From positions 62,001-126,000 of the forward strand of contig JAANYP010006995.1 in NCBI GenBank assembly GCA_020465985.1: a stretch of DNA of 64,000 nucleotides, in the 5' to 3' direction. The DNA is from Centrapalus pauciflorus (lineage: Eukaryota; Streptophyta; Magnoliopsida; Asterales; Asteraceae). The position numbers and the translations under genes are program-made. Of this stretch, positions 22,165 through 34,071 are shown in pieces. The first letter of the stretch is position 1. Each line of letters begins with the position of its first letter. The notes below the pieces were generated by a model that saw only the letters and a program-made list of their open reading frames with translations, was not told the origin of the DNA and did not search any database.

Positions 22165-24729
22165 CATGTTCTCAGTTTCTGGATAGTCTTTGGCCATATG
22201 TTTCTTCTTCCCACATTTGTAACATTTTCTCTTTTTAGATTTCTTGGAAGAAGTACTTCCGAAAACATTTCTGGAACATTTTTGTTGAACTTCTCAGCAG
22301 GTTTAGTGAACTTATTGCAATTTTTCGAAGAATCAACATTTTGAGTAGAAGGCACAACAGCAATAGCTTTACCTGTATCCTCTTTTCTCTTTTTAGGAGG
22401 GCAGATATCAAATATGGGAAGTTTGATTGGCTTTTGACCTTCCACAGGTTCGGGAAATTTATTCCCTATTTTCTCAGATTGAGCAATAGCTTTGGCTTTG
22501 CCCTTACTGAGATGTGATGGATGTTGTGTATCAACATAATCACTGATTTTTGATTTTGAAAGACTTACCTTCATTTATAATTAGTTTTCCACTATAATTT
22601 AAAAACTTATTTGAAATCATAGCAGATTTGCTTTCAACATTAGACTGACCCCTGTTGAAAGCAGGTTGCTTACCTTTTGAAAACGTTTTCTCAAAAAGTT
22701 CAGCATCAAAGGGATTAACAGGTTTCTTACCATCAGGTTTAGATCCAGAACCTGTCTCATTGACAAGTTTAGTGTCCAAAGCTGCAGTTTGAATTTGTTT
22801 TCCCCTCTATTGCTTGTGTGAACCAGCTGAGCACTTAGCAGACTGATTTGAGGGAGAACACATTCCATCATCAGTTTTTAGAACTTTTTCACACAAGCTG
22901 TCAGTGTTTTGAGGCCTGACAAACCTATTTGTTGAGACTAGCTTACCATTTACTTTCGGAATGAAAGTACTTGGAAGCTCACCAAGAGTGGATAAATCTT
23001 TTTCCAGATTATTTATCTCAACAATTAAAGCTGCTTTATCAAGATCCCCTCCAAGATAGGATTGGATTTGAGCAAGGATCTGTTGACTGATACAATGATT
23101 GAATTTTTGTGCAGATTGGCACCAAGAGTCAACAATCTTTTGAAGCTTGGCATGATTTGTATTCGTCTCTCTCTTTTCTTCTAATAAAAAGGAATTGATG
23201 TGTTTTAACTCATCAAGTTCAGTTTCCAACTTATGGAAGCTGTCCAGTTTACTAGATTTTATTTCAAGATTAGTTTTTAGCTTGGAGATCTCAGACAGCA
23301 AAGTATTATTCTTCTCAATAGCAGCTTTTAAATCAATAAGCAAATATTCAAACATTTTAACTTTTTCATCAAAACTGTAATCCATAAAATTTTTTACCTT
23401 ATACATCATTTTTGGGTTCCAGTTCTCCAAGCTGCTGAGAGGCTCAGCTTCAGCCAGGTCTTGTTAGAAGTTGCTTCTTGATGGGACATCAGTGTTGGCC
23501 ATCAGACGATTGTTATCTTCTTCATCTGATGATGAATCAGATTCCTCCGAGTCACAAGTCTCAGCCTTGAGTCCCTTTTGCTTGCTGGAAGCCACTGAGT
23601 CCTCCAAATTACTCAGCTTAACCATGGCCATTTGGTACTTAACCCTATAGCCATCTTCCTTATTTGTCTTGTATGGTTTGGATGATGAGCCAACATCTTT
23701 AGACACACAGTCAGCAGCTATATGGCCTGTTTTGCCACATTTAAAGCACTCAGCATTAGTTTTATCAAATACCTTCTTTTATGACACCTGATTTCTTCTC
23801 CAACATTCTTCCACCAAAGCTCTTCTTGTTGAATTTTCTAACAAGCATTGCAATCATTTGCTCATCATCTAATTCAGTAAGATCTTCAAAATCTTCTTCC
23901 TCAGATAATTCTTTGATTTCATCATCAGCCTGTTGATCAGCTTGTGTGAACACATCACACACCAGACCAGTAGGTTGTCTCACGCTGGCCACTAATCCAG
24001 CACCTCTTTTGGATATTTCCAAGGCGTTTCTTTTCTGTTGCCTTGATTGTTCATCATTTAGTAATGACCCATACAGATTAACAAGATCCATACCTTTGAT
24101 GGTGCCTGAGTTTCTTAGGATAGTAGAGAAATAATTCCATTCCTCAGGCACAATGTCCAAAAGCTTGTTTACCAGAGATAAGCTGTCCTTGGTAATCCTA
24201 ACAGCTTTGAGATCATTGATTAGAGCAATGAATCTAGTATAGGTTTCAGTAAGAGACTACTTTGGCTTTGTAAAGAAGAGTTCATACTGTCTAACAAGAT
24301 TGTTGATCCTATTATCCAGTGTGATAGTGGGACCATCATAGACGGTACACAAAGTATCCCACATCTGCTTTGCAATCTTTATTTTCTCAACCTGTTTGAA
24401 CACATCATCAGGAAGAGAAATAGCCAGGTTGTTCTTGGCCTTTGCATCAAGAGCAACTAGCCTTTTGTCTTCATCAGACTATTGGGCTTTTTCCTTTTCA
24501 AAGGTTCTGATATCAAGAACAGCTCCTTCAGAATCAGGAGTGATAGTAGTACAGAAGTTGGCACATAGGGACCTTCCATTATTATCTCTTGCAGTTGTAC
24601 TATCAGATTCTCTAAATAGAGCATCATTTTGCACTTCCAACTAGAGAAGTTCTGATTATTAAACTTGGGGGGTTTTGCCATTGAACCATTGTCATAGTAA
24701 GAGGAAGAGTTGGCAGCATTGTTGTCCAT
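22165..24729 (-). pseudogene. gag: M gag pseudogene (long SIRE-type Gag)
   Basis: The probable start codon is at 24729-24727 (MDNNAANSSSYY), with the copia Gag N-terminal motif FSSWKCKMMLYLE. A helical UBN2-type Gag region follows over about 24460-23770 (for example DIVPEEWNYFSTILRNSG). The first zinc knuckle CFKCGKTGHIAADC is at 23748-23707. A coiled-coil-rich segment follows (23430-22807, LLSEISKLKTNLEI). A second knuckle-like CYKCGKKKHMAKDY at 22224-22183 has Tyr in place of the last Cys. At least one frameshift near 24500 and stops near 24266, 23765, 23464 and 22807 break the frame. A long Gag with a coiled coil and two knuckles is typical of SIRE/Maximus elements. Confidence 0.85.
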
Positions 24730-24777
24730 GGGGAAATAGGGAGAATGAGAAATCAAGAGTTAACACACACTCTAACC

Positions 24778-24789
24778 GCTCTGATACCA
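24778..24789 (-). other. M primer binding site (initiator-Met tRNA)
   Basis: The minus strand reads TGGTATCAGAGC, a perfect match to the plant consensus, two bases inside the LTR. Confidence 0.93.
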
Positions 24790-24791
24790 GT

Positions 24792-25902
24792 TGCAGGTCC
24801 CAAAAGGTTTCCCTAGTATGTTTCTCTAAGCTGTAGAGGGGGGGTGAATACATCTTTTTAAAATTCAACACACTTTTCTCAATGTTTGTGCATATTATCA
24901 ACAAGGGTTAATTACAAACTAGCTTGAACTGCGGAATGGTTCAAGGTGAGATGACAGACACAATAGATGTTTATCTAATCTAAGACACACTCAGACATAG
25001 TACAATGAATACACTCACTTATATGAACTCACTGTTTACAAGGCAGATAGATGGACAGCTTGAAAAAGAACATCTTGGACACACGTTACTGTTTTATTCA
25101 AGCAGACTTGCATGCATGAAAACACACCTCTTTGCACGATCTGAATTTCCCACTCTTGGTTGTCTCACAATCCTTAGAAGCTTCCTTTTATACTCTCACT
25201 GAGAATCTCAGTGAAGCTTCCTCATTGGACATAGAGATAGTGGGATGTCTTTCCAAAAATACAAAACAACTTTTCTGCACGTTCTGCCAAAGCAGAATTG
25301 TCTTTACATTATAGAGTCTTTGTCATTTCCTTTTTGTCACTGTTGTAGATGGCTTTAACCAAAAGAGGAATGTCAACTTTGTACCTTTGATCTTCTGTTA
25401 TGGCCATTTTGATATAAGAAATGGTCTATCACTCATTTCAAATATCCACTTTGTCTTCATGTAACAGAACATCGTAGGCTATCTTTGCGGCTTCTATTTT
25501 CCACTTTGTCTTCGACTTTGTAAACTGATCTTGTAGTATAAAACAATACGTGAGGACATGGAAACATATTCCATAGAGTGTTTAGCCTGTTCACGAAGAA
25601 CAGGTTCTGTTGACAAAGAACAGAACACTTAGAATTTGTCCAAGCTGCTCAACAGGATAGAGCACCGTAGACAGTTTATGTCCAGCCTGTTGAACAGAAT
25701 AGAACAGCGTGGACAATCTGCCTTAGTTTCAACAAATGCAACAGGGTAAACAACTTTGACTAATATTGCAAATCACTTATCAGGTTTCAATAAGGCATTA
25801 ACAGGCCTTAAATTATACCTTCAAGTGCATCAAACAGGTTTGATTAAAAATCTCCCCCTAAGATGTATAACAGGTTTGATTGAGGCCTTTTTGTGCCTAA
25901 CA
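24792..25902 (-). repeat. M 5' LTR
   Basis: On the minus strand it runs from TGTTAGGCAC (25902) to ACCTGCA (24792), two bases before the PBS. It pairs with 8055-9195 and is bounded by AATTC. Confidence 0.92.
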
Positions 25903-25907
25903 AATTC
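25903..25907. repeat. M target site duplication, right (AATTC)
   Basis: It lies directly outside the LTR end and matches 8050-8054. Confidence 0.85.
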
Positions 25908-28480
25908 CATGTTAAATAGGAACTCCCAAGTCTAATATGAACAATATTGGTGTTTTCTTTAAAAAGCACCATCAGTAGACTATATTATTGGCTTCTTTGT
26001 CTTTATAACCCGCATATACACCCTGAACCCTATGAAGCATCTTATGGAATGATATAGGGAACATGGAGATTCAGTTCATCAACTATTCTACTTTTGGAAT
26101 GCCTAGACTTGAAATGCAATTTGAATCAGTCGAGTAGGGTAACAATTCTGCATCAAAGATTGGTTGTCTATATTCTGACAATCTTAAACCTATTTTATAT
26201 CTTGGAGTTAGTTAATTACTCGTCACAAGACAACTCACACCTCATTTATGATGGTATGATCATTAATCACTTATGTGATCATTATTTGTATTGTTATATG
26301 TCAATAACTAAAACATATTGCTTGTCTGTCTTGTATTGATTACCTATCCATCTAATTATCAAGGTCTTTTCACTAAGTGATCTATGAAATATTGAAGTCG
26401 TTATTGGATATCTTACCTATCTCATGTTGATAGGTAAGAGTCCAACACTTTATTCATATAGAATTTTGACTACTTATTCACTAAGTCAAAGATGTAGCCT
26501 TAAGAATTTACTTAAGAATCAGAGTACGATTCACTGCAATATTTGTCATCAGATAATAGACACTACTCTTGGTAGGTTGAATGTGGCATCCTTTCGCAAA
26601 TAGTTCTTTAAACTTATGGTGAATATCATCACTTTTCATCTCTGTGACCCCTGGTACTTTCCCTGAGACATTATTCTTCTTATCTATTGCCTATGTCAAT
26701 CCTTTGAATTTTTTGTTGCACCAGTCTTTTTGTCTTGTCTTATTAACTCAAGTTGTGTTGTCATCATGCATTAGACGATTTAAGTATGATTGTATATAGT
26801 TGTCAAACCTTGGGATGTTCTTTCTTATATAGTCAGCTTTTAGAACAGTGAGCATTTACTAAGGAATGCCATTTGAAAAGTCAGTCTTAATCTTCACTAG
26901 GGATATTGAGTCCCACCTCATATACTCTAACACAGACATCATACCTACAAGATTCTCGTTTGTTAATGCTTCAACCAGAACAACTTAAACATAATTTCAA
27001 CAAAAGATAATTCACTAATGACTAATAACTTAACATTAGAGATCAGAATAAGACCTTTACTCCTCATACTTTCAGCAATGTACACTTGTCAAGATAGTGA
27101 ACATATTATCGCCGTAGTCTTTAATGAGGTCTAAGCCTATTCATGTTTGCATTAAGATCTGTCTTAGTAGTTTGATGATTTGGGATGCTTATGATCAATA
27201 TAGACTGAAATATTGTCACATATAGCTTAAGACCTCAATCACATTATTATGATCACAACTAAACTCAAATTATGTGTAGGTGCTCTTTCTTCTAATTTCC
27301 TTAGTGGTCCCATATTTACATTGATGCTTGTCTCTCCATGAAATGTATGTCTTAAATTAATTCTAATAACATCATTGTGGTTAATGATATCGTCTTTGTC
27401 TTTGGGTTGAGTCTGCTTTAGGTTTGAAAGTCGTAGACTTATTAACCGTCTATCATATCTACGTAACAAACACATATTAATTCATAAGAATTGCATACTT
27501 AGCTAAGCAATTCAGTGAAAATTTTCCATGATTCTGACATTAACTGAAAACGGGTATTCTGATTGTTAGTTACTTTATTGATCAAAAAATAAAACATCCT
27601 GAACAGGCACAAAGTGGTATTACAAGTCATATTTAAGGAATGGTTTGCAAAATATTCATGACAGTAAGGTATGTACGCCTGTCTGAGAAGGAATTCCACC
27701 TTTAGTCATCCTTAGTGACATAACACTTAGCTTTTCTCTGATATCAATATGTTAGTAATTTCCAATTTACGGCTATTAAAAAATCATTTAAGAAACAAAT
27801 CGAAAACTCTCTCAGCCTTGGTCTATTAACATTATCCTTGTCCTTTCCTGAATATCATTGAAGTATTAAACAAGTCACATGACTTTCCTTAGTCATTCAT
27901 AAAATTCAGAGCTGTCTTATGAATCTCTTGTTTACATCACTTCAAGTTCATCATATCCAGAGAATTCTGACTTTATTTTTGACCAACAATGATATTTTAG
28001 ATTATGAGTACTATTTGAACTCTATTCTCGTTTATTTGCTCTTACTTAAATTCTAACTAGTCTACAATTCTGTAGTTACGAGTATTTTATAAGCTTTTAA
28101 TAATTGAAATCTAAATTGGTCTCTACTAAACTTAGCAATTATTTATTATTTAGGACATGCTCAAGGGATTCCAAAGTTTTATGCTTAACAGTCATTCATT
28201 ACTGAGTTGCTTTCTCCAGCCTTAGGTCTTGATTGATAAAATAATTCTATTATGGCTTATGTCTCTCTTATATCTTTATATGGTTCACTTGTCTTTTATG
28301 AGTAATCTATATTTACTCATTTATCTATTCACTTTGGTTCTTTGAATTTGGCTTATCACATATTTTCAGGAGAATTCCTTATGTTGTTATCACCTTAGTG
28401 AGTGGAAGGTACGAAATTCCTTTGAGCAAGATTTTCACTAGTTACTCATCATGTATCAGCACTTATTCTATCTTGGGTAC
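25908..28480. other. Stretch without recognisable genes
   Basis: The sequence is AT-rich with only short open frames (26094-26339 plus, 27239-27475 minus, 27499-27699 minus), none recognised. On the minus strand near 26660-26540 a broken frame can be read (KELFAKGCHIQPTKSS), which may be debris of an old element. No LTR, PBS or protein motif identifies it. Confidence 0.4.
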
Positions 28481-29230
28481 TGTCACACCCTGTTACCCCC
28501 GTTGGCAACTAGGCGTGATGTCGCAGAAGCATAGTCATAATCAAGAGAACAACCACTAAATGGACGTTTTAGAAACATACATTGATAAACTTCAAAATAT
28601 GATATTCTGTTTACATAACCCAAATAAAACGTAATGTAGTTCGCAATTGTGGAGATTTAAATACATGATCAAAAAGGACATTAATTATGCTAATAAATCT
28701 CTTTATGTTTGAAAATTGTTGTGACTTCAAAATATGCAGAAGCCTTGTTACGCTTCCGAAGCATGATACTCGTCTTAATTACATGAAAATACACGCTAAA
28801 ATATGTCAACAAAATTGTTGGTGAGCTCATAGGTTTACACGAAAGAAATGACTTGTATGGACTACAACGATTGAGTTTGAATTTATAAAGCATAAATTCC
28901 ATGTTATGTATTACATATAACCATCATGCAACCAAACTTAAATATGAGTTTGCCCTATGTAGTATTAACCACTATGATCCTATGATGTTAAATATATATG
29001 CACCCGTTAATAGTTGGCGTGACCAACCCGGGTGGGGGGCATTATTCCCAATAGATATATCCATATTATATCACTTTTACATAAATGTAATTAACGGTTC
29101 ATGATTCGAGGGCATGATGAAACTACATGTGTGTTATACATAAAAAGAAATGTAGCATATATTGTGTCCATATGAAAATTGTATATATATTTTCACCCCA
29201 AAACATAACATTTTGAAAATAGGGGCTATG
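28481..29230 (+). repeat. LTR-like sequence of uncertain extent
   Basis: TGTCACACCCTGTTACCCCC at 28481 looks like the 5' end of a gypsy-type plant LTR. No matching end, target duplication or internal region was found, so it may be a truncated or solo LTR. The rest up to 29230 is non-coding. Confidence 0.35.
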
Positions 29231-29235
29231 GAGAC

Positions 29236-29603
29236 TGTTAGATCTAAAAGTTGTGATAGTTTCAGAGTTTGAATTGTAATAAATGAAACTTAGTTTTGTG
29301 TTCAATTTGTAAGGTTTCAAAGTTCATTGTAAATGGGTTAAAATAACAAAAGGTCAACCCATGGGTTTGGATAGTTTAGATCCTTTTACTTTCTTGTAAA
29401 TATTAAAATTTTAGGTTTTCGTTTGTAACCATTCAGCTGATTGTACGTACGTGAATTGGAAAGCAATTAGGGTTTATCTAATCTTTGAATGTTGTTATTG
29501 TTCTTCATAATATTCATATATTGTTCATTGTGTTCTTCATGATGATGATATTATTGATTATATTGTTGAATGTTGAATGATTGTTTCTAGTATGGGAATT
29601 ACA
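29236..29603 (+). repeat. D 5' LTR (5' boundary inferred)
   Basis: It ends GGAATTACA, two bases before a PBS. The start TGTTAGATCT at 29236 is the best TG nearby but has no partner copy in the window, so the length (368 bp) is provisional. It could start further left. Confidence 0.5.
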
Positions 29604-29605
29604 AT

Positions 29606-29618
29606 TGGTATCAGAGCC
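29606..29618 (+). other. D primer binding site (initiator-Met tRNA)
   Basis: It reads TGGTATCAGAGCC, a perfect consensus. Confidence 0.92.
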
Positions 29619-29931
29619 TAAATATTGGTTTTAGAATGTTTATAAATCTGTGATTTTCAAAAATTTTGCTTAAAAAATTTCTGCTTTTTTCTGAAAATTG
29701 TTAATGTTCTTGAACGTTCTTCGTGTTCTACGAAGAACCCTTCTGTTTGATCTTTGAATTCAAAATTTTTGAACTGTTTGTGGTTAAATCTTGTTTGATA
29801 CTGTATTCCTTCGTGTGAACAAGTTACTGTTTGATCACAAATTTGTGAAAGAAAGTATATTTGATTCAAACATCAATCAGATCTGTGCTTAAAATCTGTT
29901 TAAATTTCGCTATTTTTAAGAACTGTTCATC

Positions 29932-30248
29932 ATCCGCGAGTTACAACTCTCGGATATAGTTGAGTTATGTGTGACCTGTTTAATTTGTATCTAAATATTT
30001 TAATGCCTCATGCCTTATTCGCAAGTTGTAACTTGCGGATAACCCTGCTTCATACTTGCTAGTCTTATTTAGCCTAAGTACTTACCACTACATCCACAAG
30101 TTCCTACTTGCGGATCCACATCATCCGCAAGTTCCTACTAGCGGATCTAATAGCAAACCCATTCAAGATTCAAATTTTTCTAAGTACCCCATTCTTAACT
30201 CCATCCAAGAGTTCCAACTCGGATAAAGCATCATCCGCGAGTTCACTT
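29932..30248. repeat. Series of five near-palindromic 22-24 bp sites plus a half site in the D leader
   Basis: Sites lie at 29932-29955, 30017-30040, 30092-30115, 30123-30146 and 30203-30224, with a half site at 30233-30248. The shared arms are ATCCGCAAGT and ACTTGCGGAT around a loop of about 4 nt (TCCT, TGTA or TACA). Some have one or two mismatches, which are spread over different positions. They lie between the PBS and the gag start. They could act as RNA stem-loops (packaging, translation) or as binding sites for a dimeric DNA-binding protein. Neither role is shown by the sequence. Confidence 0.85.
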
Positions 30249-30351
30249 ACCATCTTCACATCACTTAGGATTTTTCCTGAATCTCACTTAGTGTGTTTGC
30301 ACAATTAAGGCTATAATCACTTACCAATCTTGATCCAAAGAAGCTTTCAAC

Positions 30352-31023
30352 ATGAACCGGGACACTCTAGCTATGGGATCTGACGCCAGGTCTCCAACAC
30401 TGTATCACGGACGCTACACTCTGTGGAAATCCCGCTTCCTCGATTTCATAGAACGTCAAGAGCTAGCTAATGACATTCTAGACTCCATCTACAATGGTCC
30501 AGTTCAAATCCCTCTACCTCAACCACCTCGCGCTACTTCCGGAAATGAGGAAATTCCTAAGCAACTCAACTGAATAAAGGCTGATAGGATAGCTCGCTCA
30601 TTCATCATCCAGGCTGTTCCGGATGAAATCTACATTAGCATAGATAGTTTTAAGACTGCCCGAGAAATGTGGGAAAAATTTGAGAGACAAATGCAAGGAA
30701 ATGATCGGAATGCTAAGGAACGTGAAGCGAATGCGTTGAACAACTATGACATGTTTTCCGCAAAAGATGGAGAGACTCTGGAGACCACGTATCACCGCTA
30801 CTGCATGCTGATGAACAAACTCCGAAAGAACAGAGTCAACAAATCCCAAGTAGAACTGAATAGGAAGTTTGTGAACTCTCTGAAACTAGAATGGAAACAA
30901 TTCGTCTGGTTAATTCATGAGATAAATGACATCAGCATACATGATCTTTTAGATAGTCTCGTAGTTTATCAGTCTGAAGTCTTGGGTAAGCTTGAACCCA
31001 AGAAACAAGAGGAAACAACCACA
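30352..31023 (+). pseudogene. gag: D gag, N-terminal half
   Basis: The start is at MNRDTLAMGSDARSP. A copia Gag fold follows: YTLWKSRFLDFIERQ (about residue 25), then an in-frame TGA at 30571-30573, then IKADRIARSFIIQAVPDEIY, AREMWEKFERQMQG, ETLETTYHRYCMLMNKLRK and ELNRKFVNSLKLEWKQFV. It is cut at 31023 by the S1 LTR. The next 18 bp of open frame (to 31041) belong to that LTR. The protein would assemble the particle shell. Confidence 0.88.
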
Positions 31024-31668
31024 TGTTGGGAAATAATGTAAGTATGTCAAGTTGTTAGTTAGGATTTCTCAAGCTATTAGTAGTGTTTCTGTATAATTAC
31101 AAAGTTCAAGTTGCTAGTTCAACAAACTCGAACTGCTAGCTCAAAAGTTCAAGCTGCAACAGTTAAAAGTTTAAGCTGCTCAAAAGATAGATAACAGAAA
31201 GTGCTAAAATTCAGAAAGTGATATATATTTCAAGATTTGAAGATATTACAGGCATATCTACTACCAGTGAAATCAGAGTCCGTCAAGGAAACAAATTAGA
31301 AGGCTATAAATATAGATAGACTAGGTTTTTCTATTGTAATCGTGGTGCTTAAGTCGTTCATTTTGTAATTGCATTTTGATATAAGTTTCTAAAGCCTCTA
31401 AGGTTGTAAAACCCTAAGAACAGTCTATTTTCGTCGTCTAATCAAAACAGATTAGAGTTGATTGTAATCAGAGATTTTGCAATATAAAGGTTTTGATATT
31501 GATTGTGGTTGTTTGATTATCTGTTCTTTATTATTCTGAAAGTTTTTCTTAAAACAATTAAGTGTTATTCCGCAAACTTCTTAATTGGACTTTGATTCAA
31601 AACAATGTTATTGATTTAAACTCTGATCTATTGAAACCAGTTAATCTTAGGTGATTTTGATCTTGATA
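31024..31668 (+). repeat. S1 5' LTR
   Basis: It begins TGTTGGGAAATAATG. It contains repeats of GTTCAAGCTGCTAG type (about 31080-31190), a TATA box at 31305-31314 and a stem-loop at 31437-31456. The end TTGATA shows the terminal CA changed to TA. Confidence 0.93.
31305..31314 (+). promoter_or_regulatory. S1 5' LTR TATA box
   Basis: TATAAATATA lies 281 bp into the LTR. Comparable boxes lie at similar distances in the other S LTRs (39611, 48353, 50757, 63802). Confidence 0.6.
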
Positions 31669-31670
31669 AG

Positions 31671-31683
31671 TGGTATTAGAGCC
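31671..31683 (+). other. S1 primer binding site (one mismatch)
   Basis: TGGTATTAGAGCC differs at one base from the consensus (C to T). Confidence 0.88.
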
Positions 31684-31756
31684 ACAGGTTTTTGTTTGTT
31701 ATTCTTTGTTTTCAAAGTCAGAAACTTTCATCGTTTAAAAGTTTATTTTTTCTGCA

Positions 31757-33870
31757 AAGGAGTTTGAAAACATCAGTAGTCGATATGGGCAAGGACTAAA
31801 AGTGCCTATGCTCAAACCCACTTAGTTCGAGATGTGGAAACTCAGGATTCAACAGCACATTCAATTCATTGACTATGCCCTATGGGAAGCTGTTGAAAAT
31901 CCTCTTGATGTTGATCATGAACTAGATGTTGAGGGCAAACCAAAAGGAACACCTCCAAAAACTGAGATTGAAAGAAAGGCTAGAATGAATGAAGTCAAAG
32001 CTCTTACTATTTTACAAATAGTCATTCTAATGCTTATCAACATCAGTTTAAAAAATTCTATACGGCTCATTCTCTATGGCTTGCTTTAGAGAAAAGATTT
32101 GCTGGCAATGCTAGCACAAAAAGAAATCAAAAAGATCATTTAAAACAGCAGTATGAAAATTTTTATGGAGGAAACAATGAAAAGCTTACTCAAGTCTTTG
32201 ATAGGTTTAATAAGCTGATAGGTGAATTGGAGAGTGCTAAGGTCAGTCTGGATCAAGATGAAGTGAACAGAAAATTCCTCAGATCACTTGGTGAAGAATG
32301 GACAGTCTATGCTGCCCAATGGAGAACCAAGACATTCTAGATGAAATAGAATTGGATGACCTCTACAACAGCCTGAGAGTGTTTCAATCTGAAATTGAAA
32401 ATAAAAAGAAACTCTTTTCTTACAATCAAAACACTGCTTGCTATCATCAGCATTGAATGATAAATCAAACTGTTGTGACTCTTTTTTAGGTGCTGATGGC
32501 AACTTTTCTGAAGTTCATTATGAAGCATTTGTTGCAAGTGATGGACTTTTTGCTCTTAATGCTGAAGATCTGGAACAAATTCATCCAAATGATCTAGAAG
32601 AGATGGACTTAAAGTGGCAACATGATATGTTGACTATGAGGGCCAAAAGATTTCTGAAAAGGACTTGCAGACCAAACTTTCAAGCCAGACTAGAAGGCAA
32701 GCCAGCTTTTGACAAATCAAAGGTTGAGTGCTTCAAATGCCACAAACTTGGTCATTTTGCTTGAGAATGTAGAGCACAAGGTCAGCAGCCACCAAGACCC
32801 CAACAAACCAGTAAAATATCATCTTCACAATCTTTTGTTTCCCAAGAAGACAATGTGTTTGACTGGAGTGACCAGACAGAAGAGGAGTTTCAGAATAAAG
32901 CTCTTATGGCGAATACTACAACTGTCACCTCCACTGACCTACCATCTGAGGTAAATACTAAACTCTGCTCTCAAGAATGCAAAAAATATGGTTAAAAAGT
33001 ACAGAGATCATAATAAGAGCATGTGCAAAACTCTAGCTAAGATCGAGGAAAGGAGATATGAGTATATGCAGGCAATAGAGGATCTTGAAAAATAGATTAA
33101 TGACTATAAGGATAATGAGATTCAGATGGGACATGATAGTACATATCATGAGTGGGAGAAAAAGGAGCTTTATGAAAAAATAGAGATCCTTAATAAGAAA
33201 TTAGATGAGGCTGAACAGAAGGTGTTAGAAGCTAACAATAAAGTAGAATATATAAACATATACTTAGGCAGCTTCAAGCTAGCCAATCAAAAGCTAGAAC
33301 ACCTAATGGAAGTCAAATTTAAAAATAGGATAACATCTCAACTCAATCCCAAGGAAGGTATAGGCTATAAGGCTACTCCACATCCATATAACAACAAATA
33401 CATTCATCCTATGAGTGAAGTTGCTGATAGGCTTGTAAATGAACCACTAGATGAGAAAATGAAAACTGTGGATCCTATCCTTGAGGATAAGCCTGAACCT
33501 AAAGAAGAATTGGTTCCCAATGAAGGCAGTAAGAGTGAGGAAGCTGAGAGTAAGTCCAAAACCATGAGTGAACCTATAGGACTTCTTGTTTCCAACTCAA
33601 TTAGAATTAATAGTCTGAAAGGGAAAGAGAAGATGAGTGAATGCAATAATGCTCCACATGTTTCTGTACCTTCTAACTGTAATATTGCATCCTCTTCCAA
33701 AATAAATAAAAAGGGTAAAACTGTTCAACTACCCACATGTCAATAGCATGGTGTCCAAAAGTTTCCCACACAGCAGCAGGTAAGGGGAAATCAAAGGAAC
33801 AAGAACCAGTTATGGTCAAACAAAACTAGTTCCCCTATAAAAACAATCAAAAGATGTCTCCACTGCATTG
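31757..33870 (+). pseudogene. gag: S1 gag pseudogene
   Basis: By alignment with S2 the start codon is AAG instead of ATG (31757-31759). GAG has become TAG early on (PT, stop, FE). Recognisable parts: MWKLRIQQHIQFIDYALWEAVE (31832 on), DQDEVNRKFLRSLGEEWTVY (about 32250), and the knuckle CFKCHKLGHFA with a TGA at 32762-32764 in place of Arg. A charged coiled-coil region lies at 33126-33746 (EKKELYEKIEILNKKLDEAEQ). The second knuckle near 33850 has lost 25 bp relative to S2 (42126 on), which shifts the frame. It cannot give a functional Gag. Confidence 0.9.
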
Positions 33871-34071
33871 TTTATATAAACCATTTATTGCAAAACAGAT
33901 TGTGTTTCAAAAACATGCCATTGCTCAAAATTCAAAAATTCCAAAGGCCCCAAAACCTGTCACCCCAGTTCCAAAGAAGACAGTTGACCACAGGTCCATA
34001 AAAGTCAACAAAAGGCAGTCTGTACACCAAAAACAAGTTTTAATGAAATCTAAATTAAGCATGAAAAAGCT

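Larger units (their letters stand above)
8055..25902 (-). mobile_element. M: SIRE/Maximus-like Ty1/copia element, complete but dead
   Basis: Both LTRs (24792-25902 and 8055-9195) are present and flanked by the 5 bp duplication AATTC (8050-8054 and 25903-25907). On the minus strand the order is LTR, PBS, gag, protease, integrase, reverse transcriptase, RNase H, extra ORF, purine tract, LTR, which is the copia order. After removing the nested T2, the length is about 13 kb, within the range of SIRE-type elements. The long Gag with two knuckles and the extra 3' ORF support that lineage. All coding regions carry stops, frameshifts or deletions. Confidence 0.93.

Noticed and set aside
29932..30248. 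The palindrome series as a CRISPR array
   Set aside because: Units are palindromic and diverged, spacers vary from 7 to over 60 bp, no cas genes are present and the context is a plant retroelement leader.
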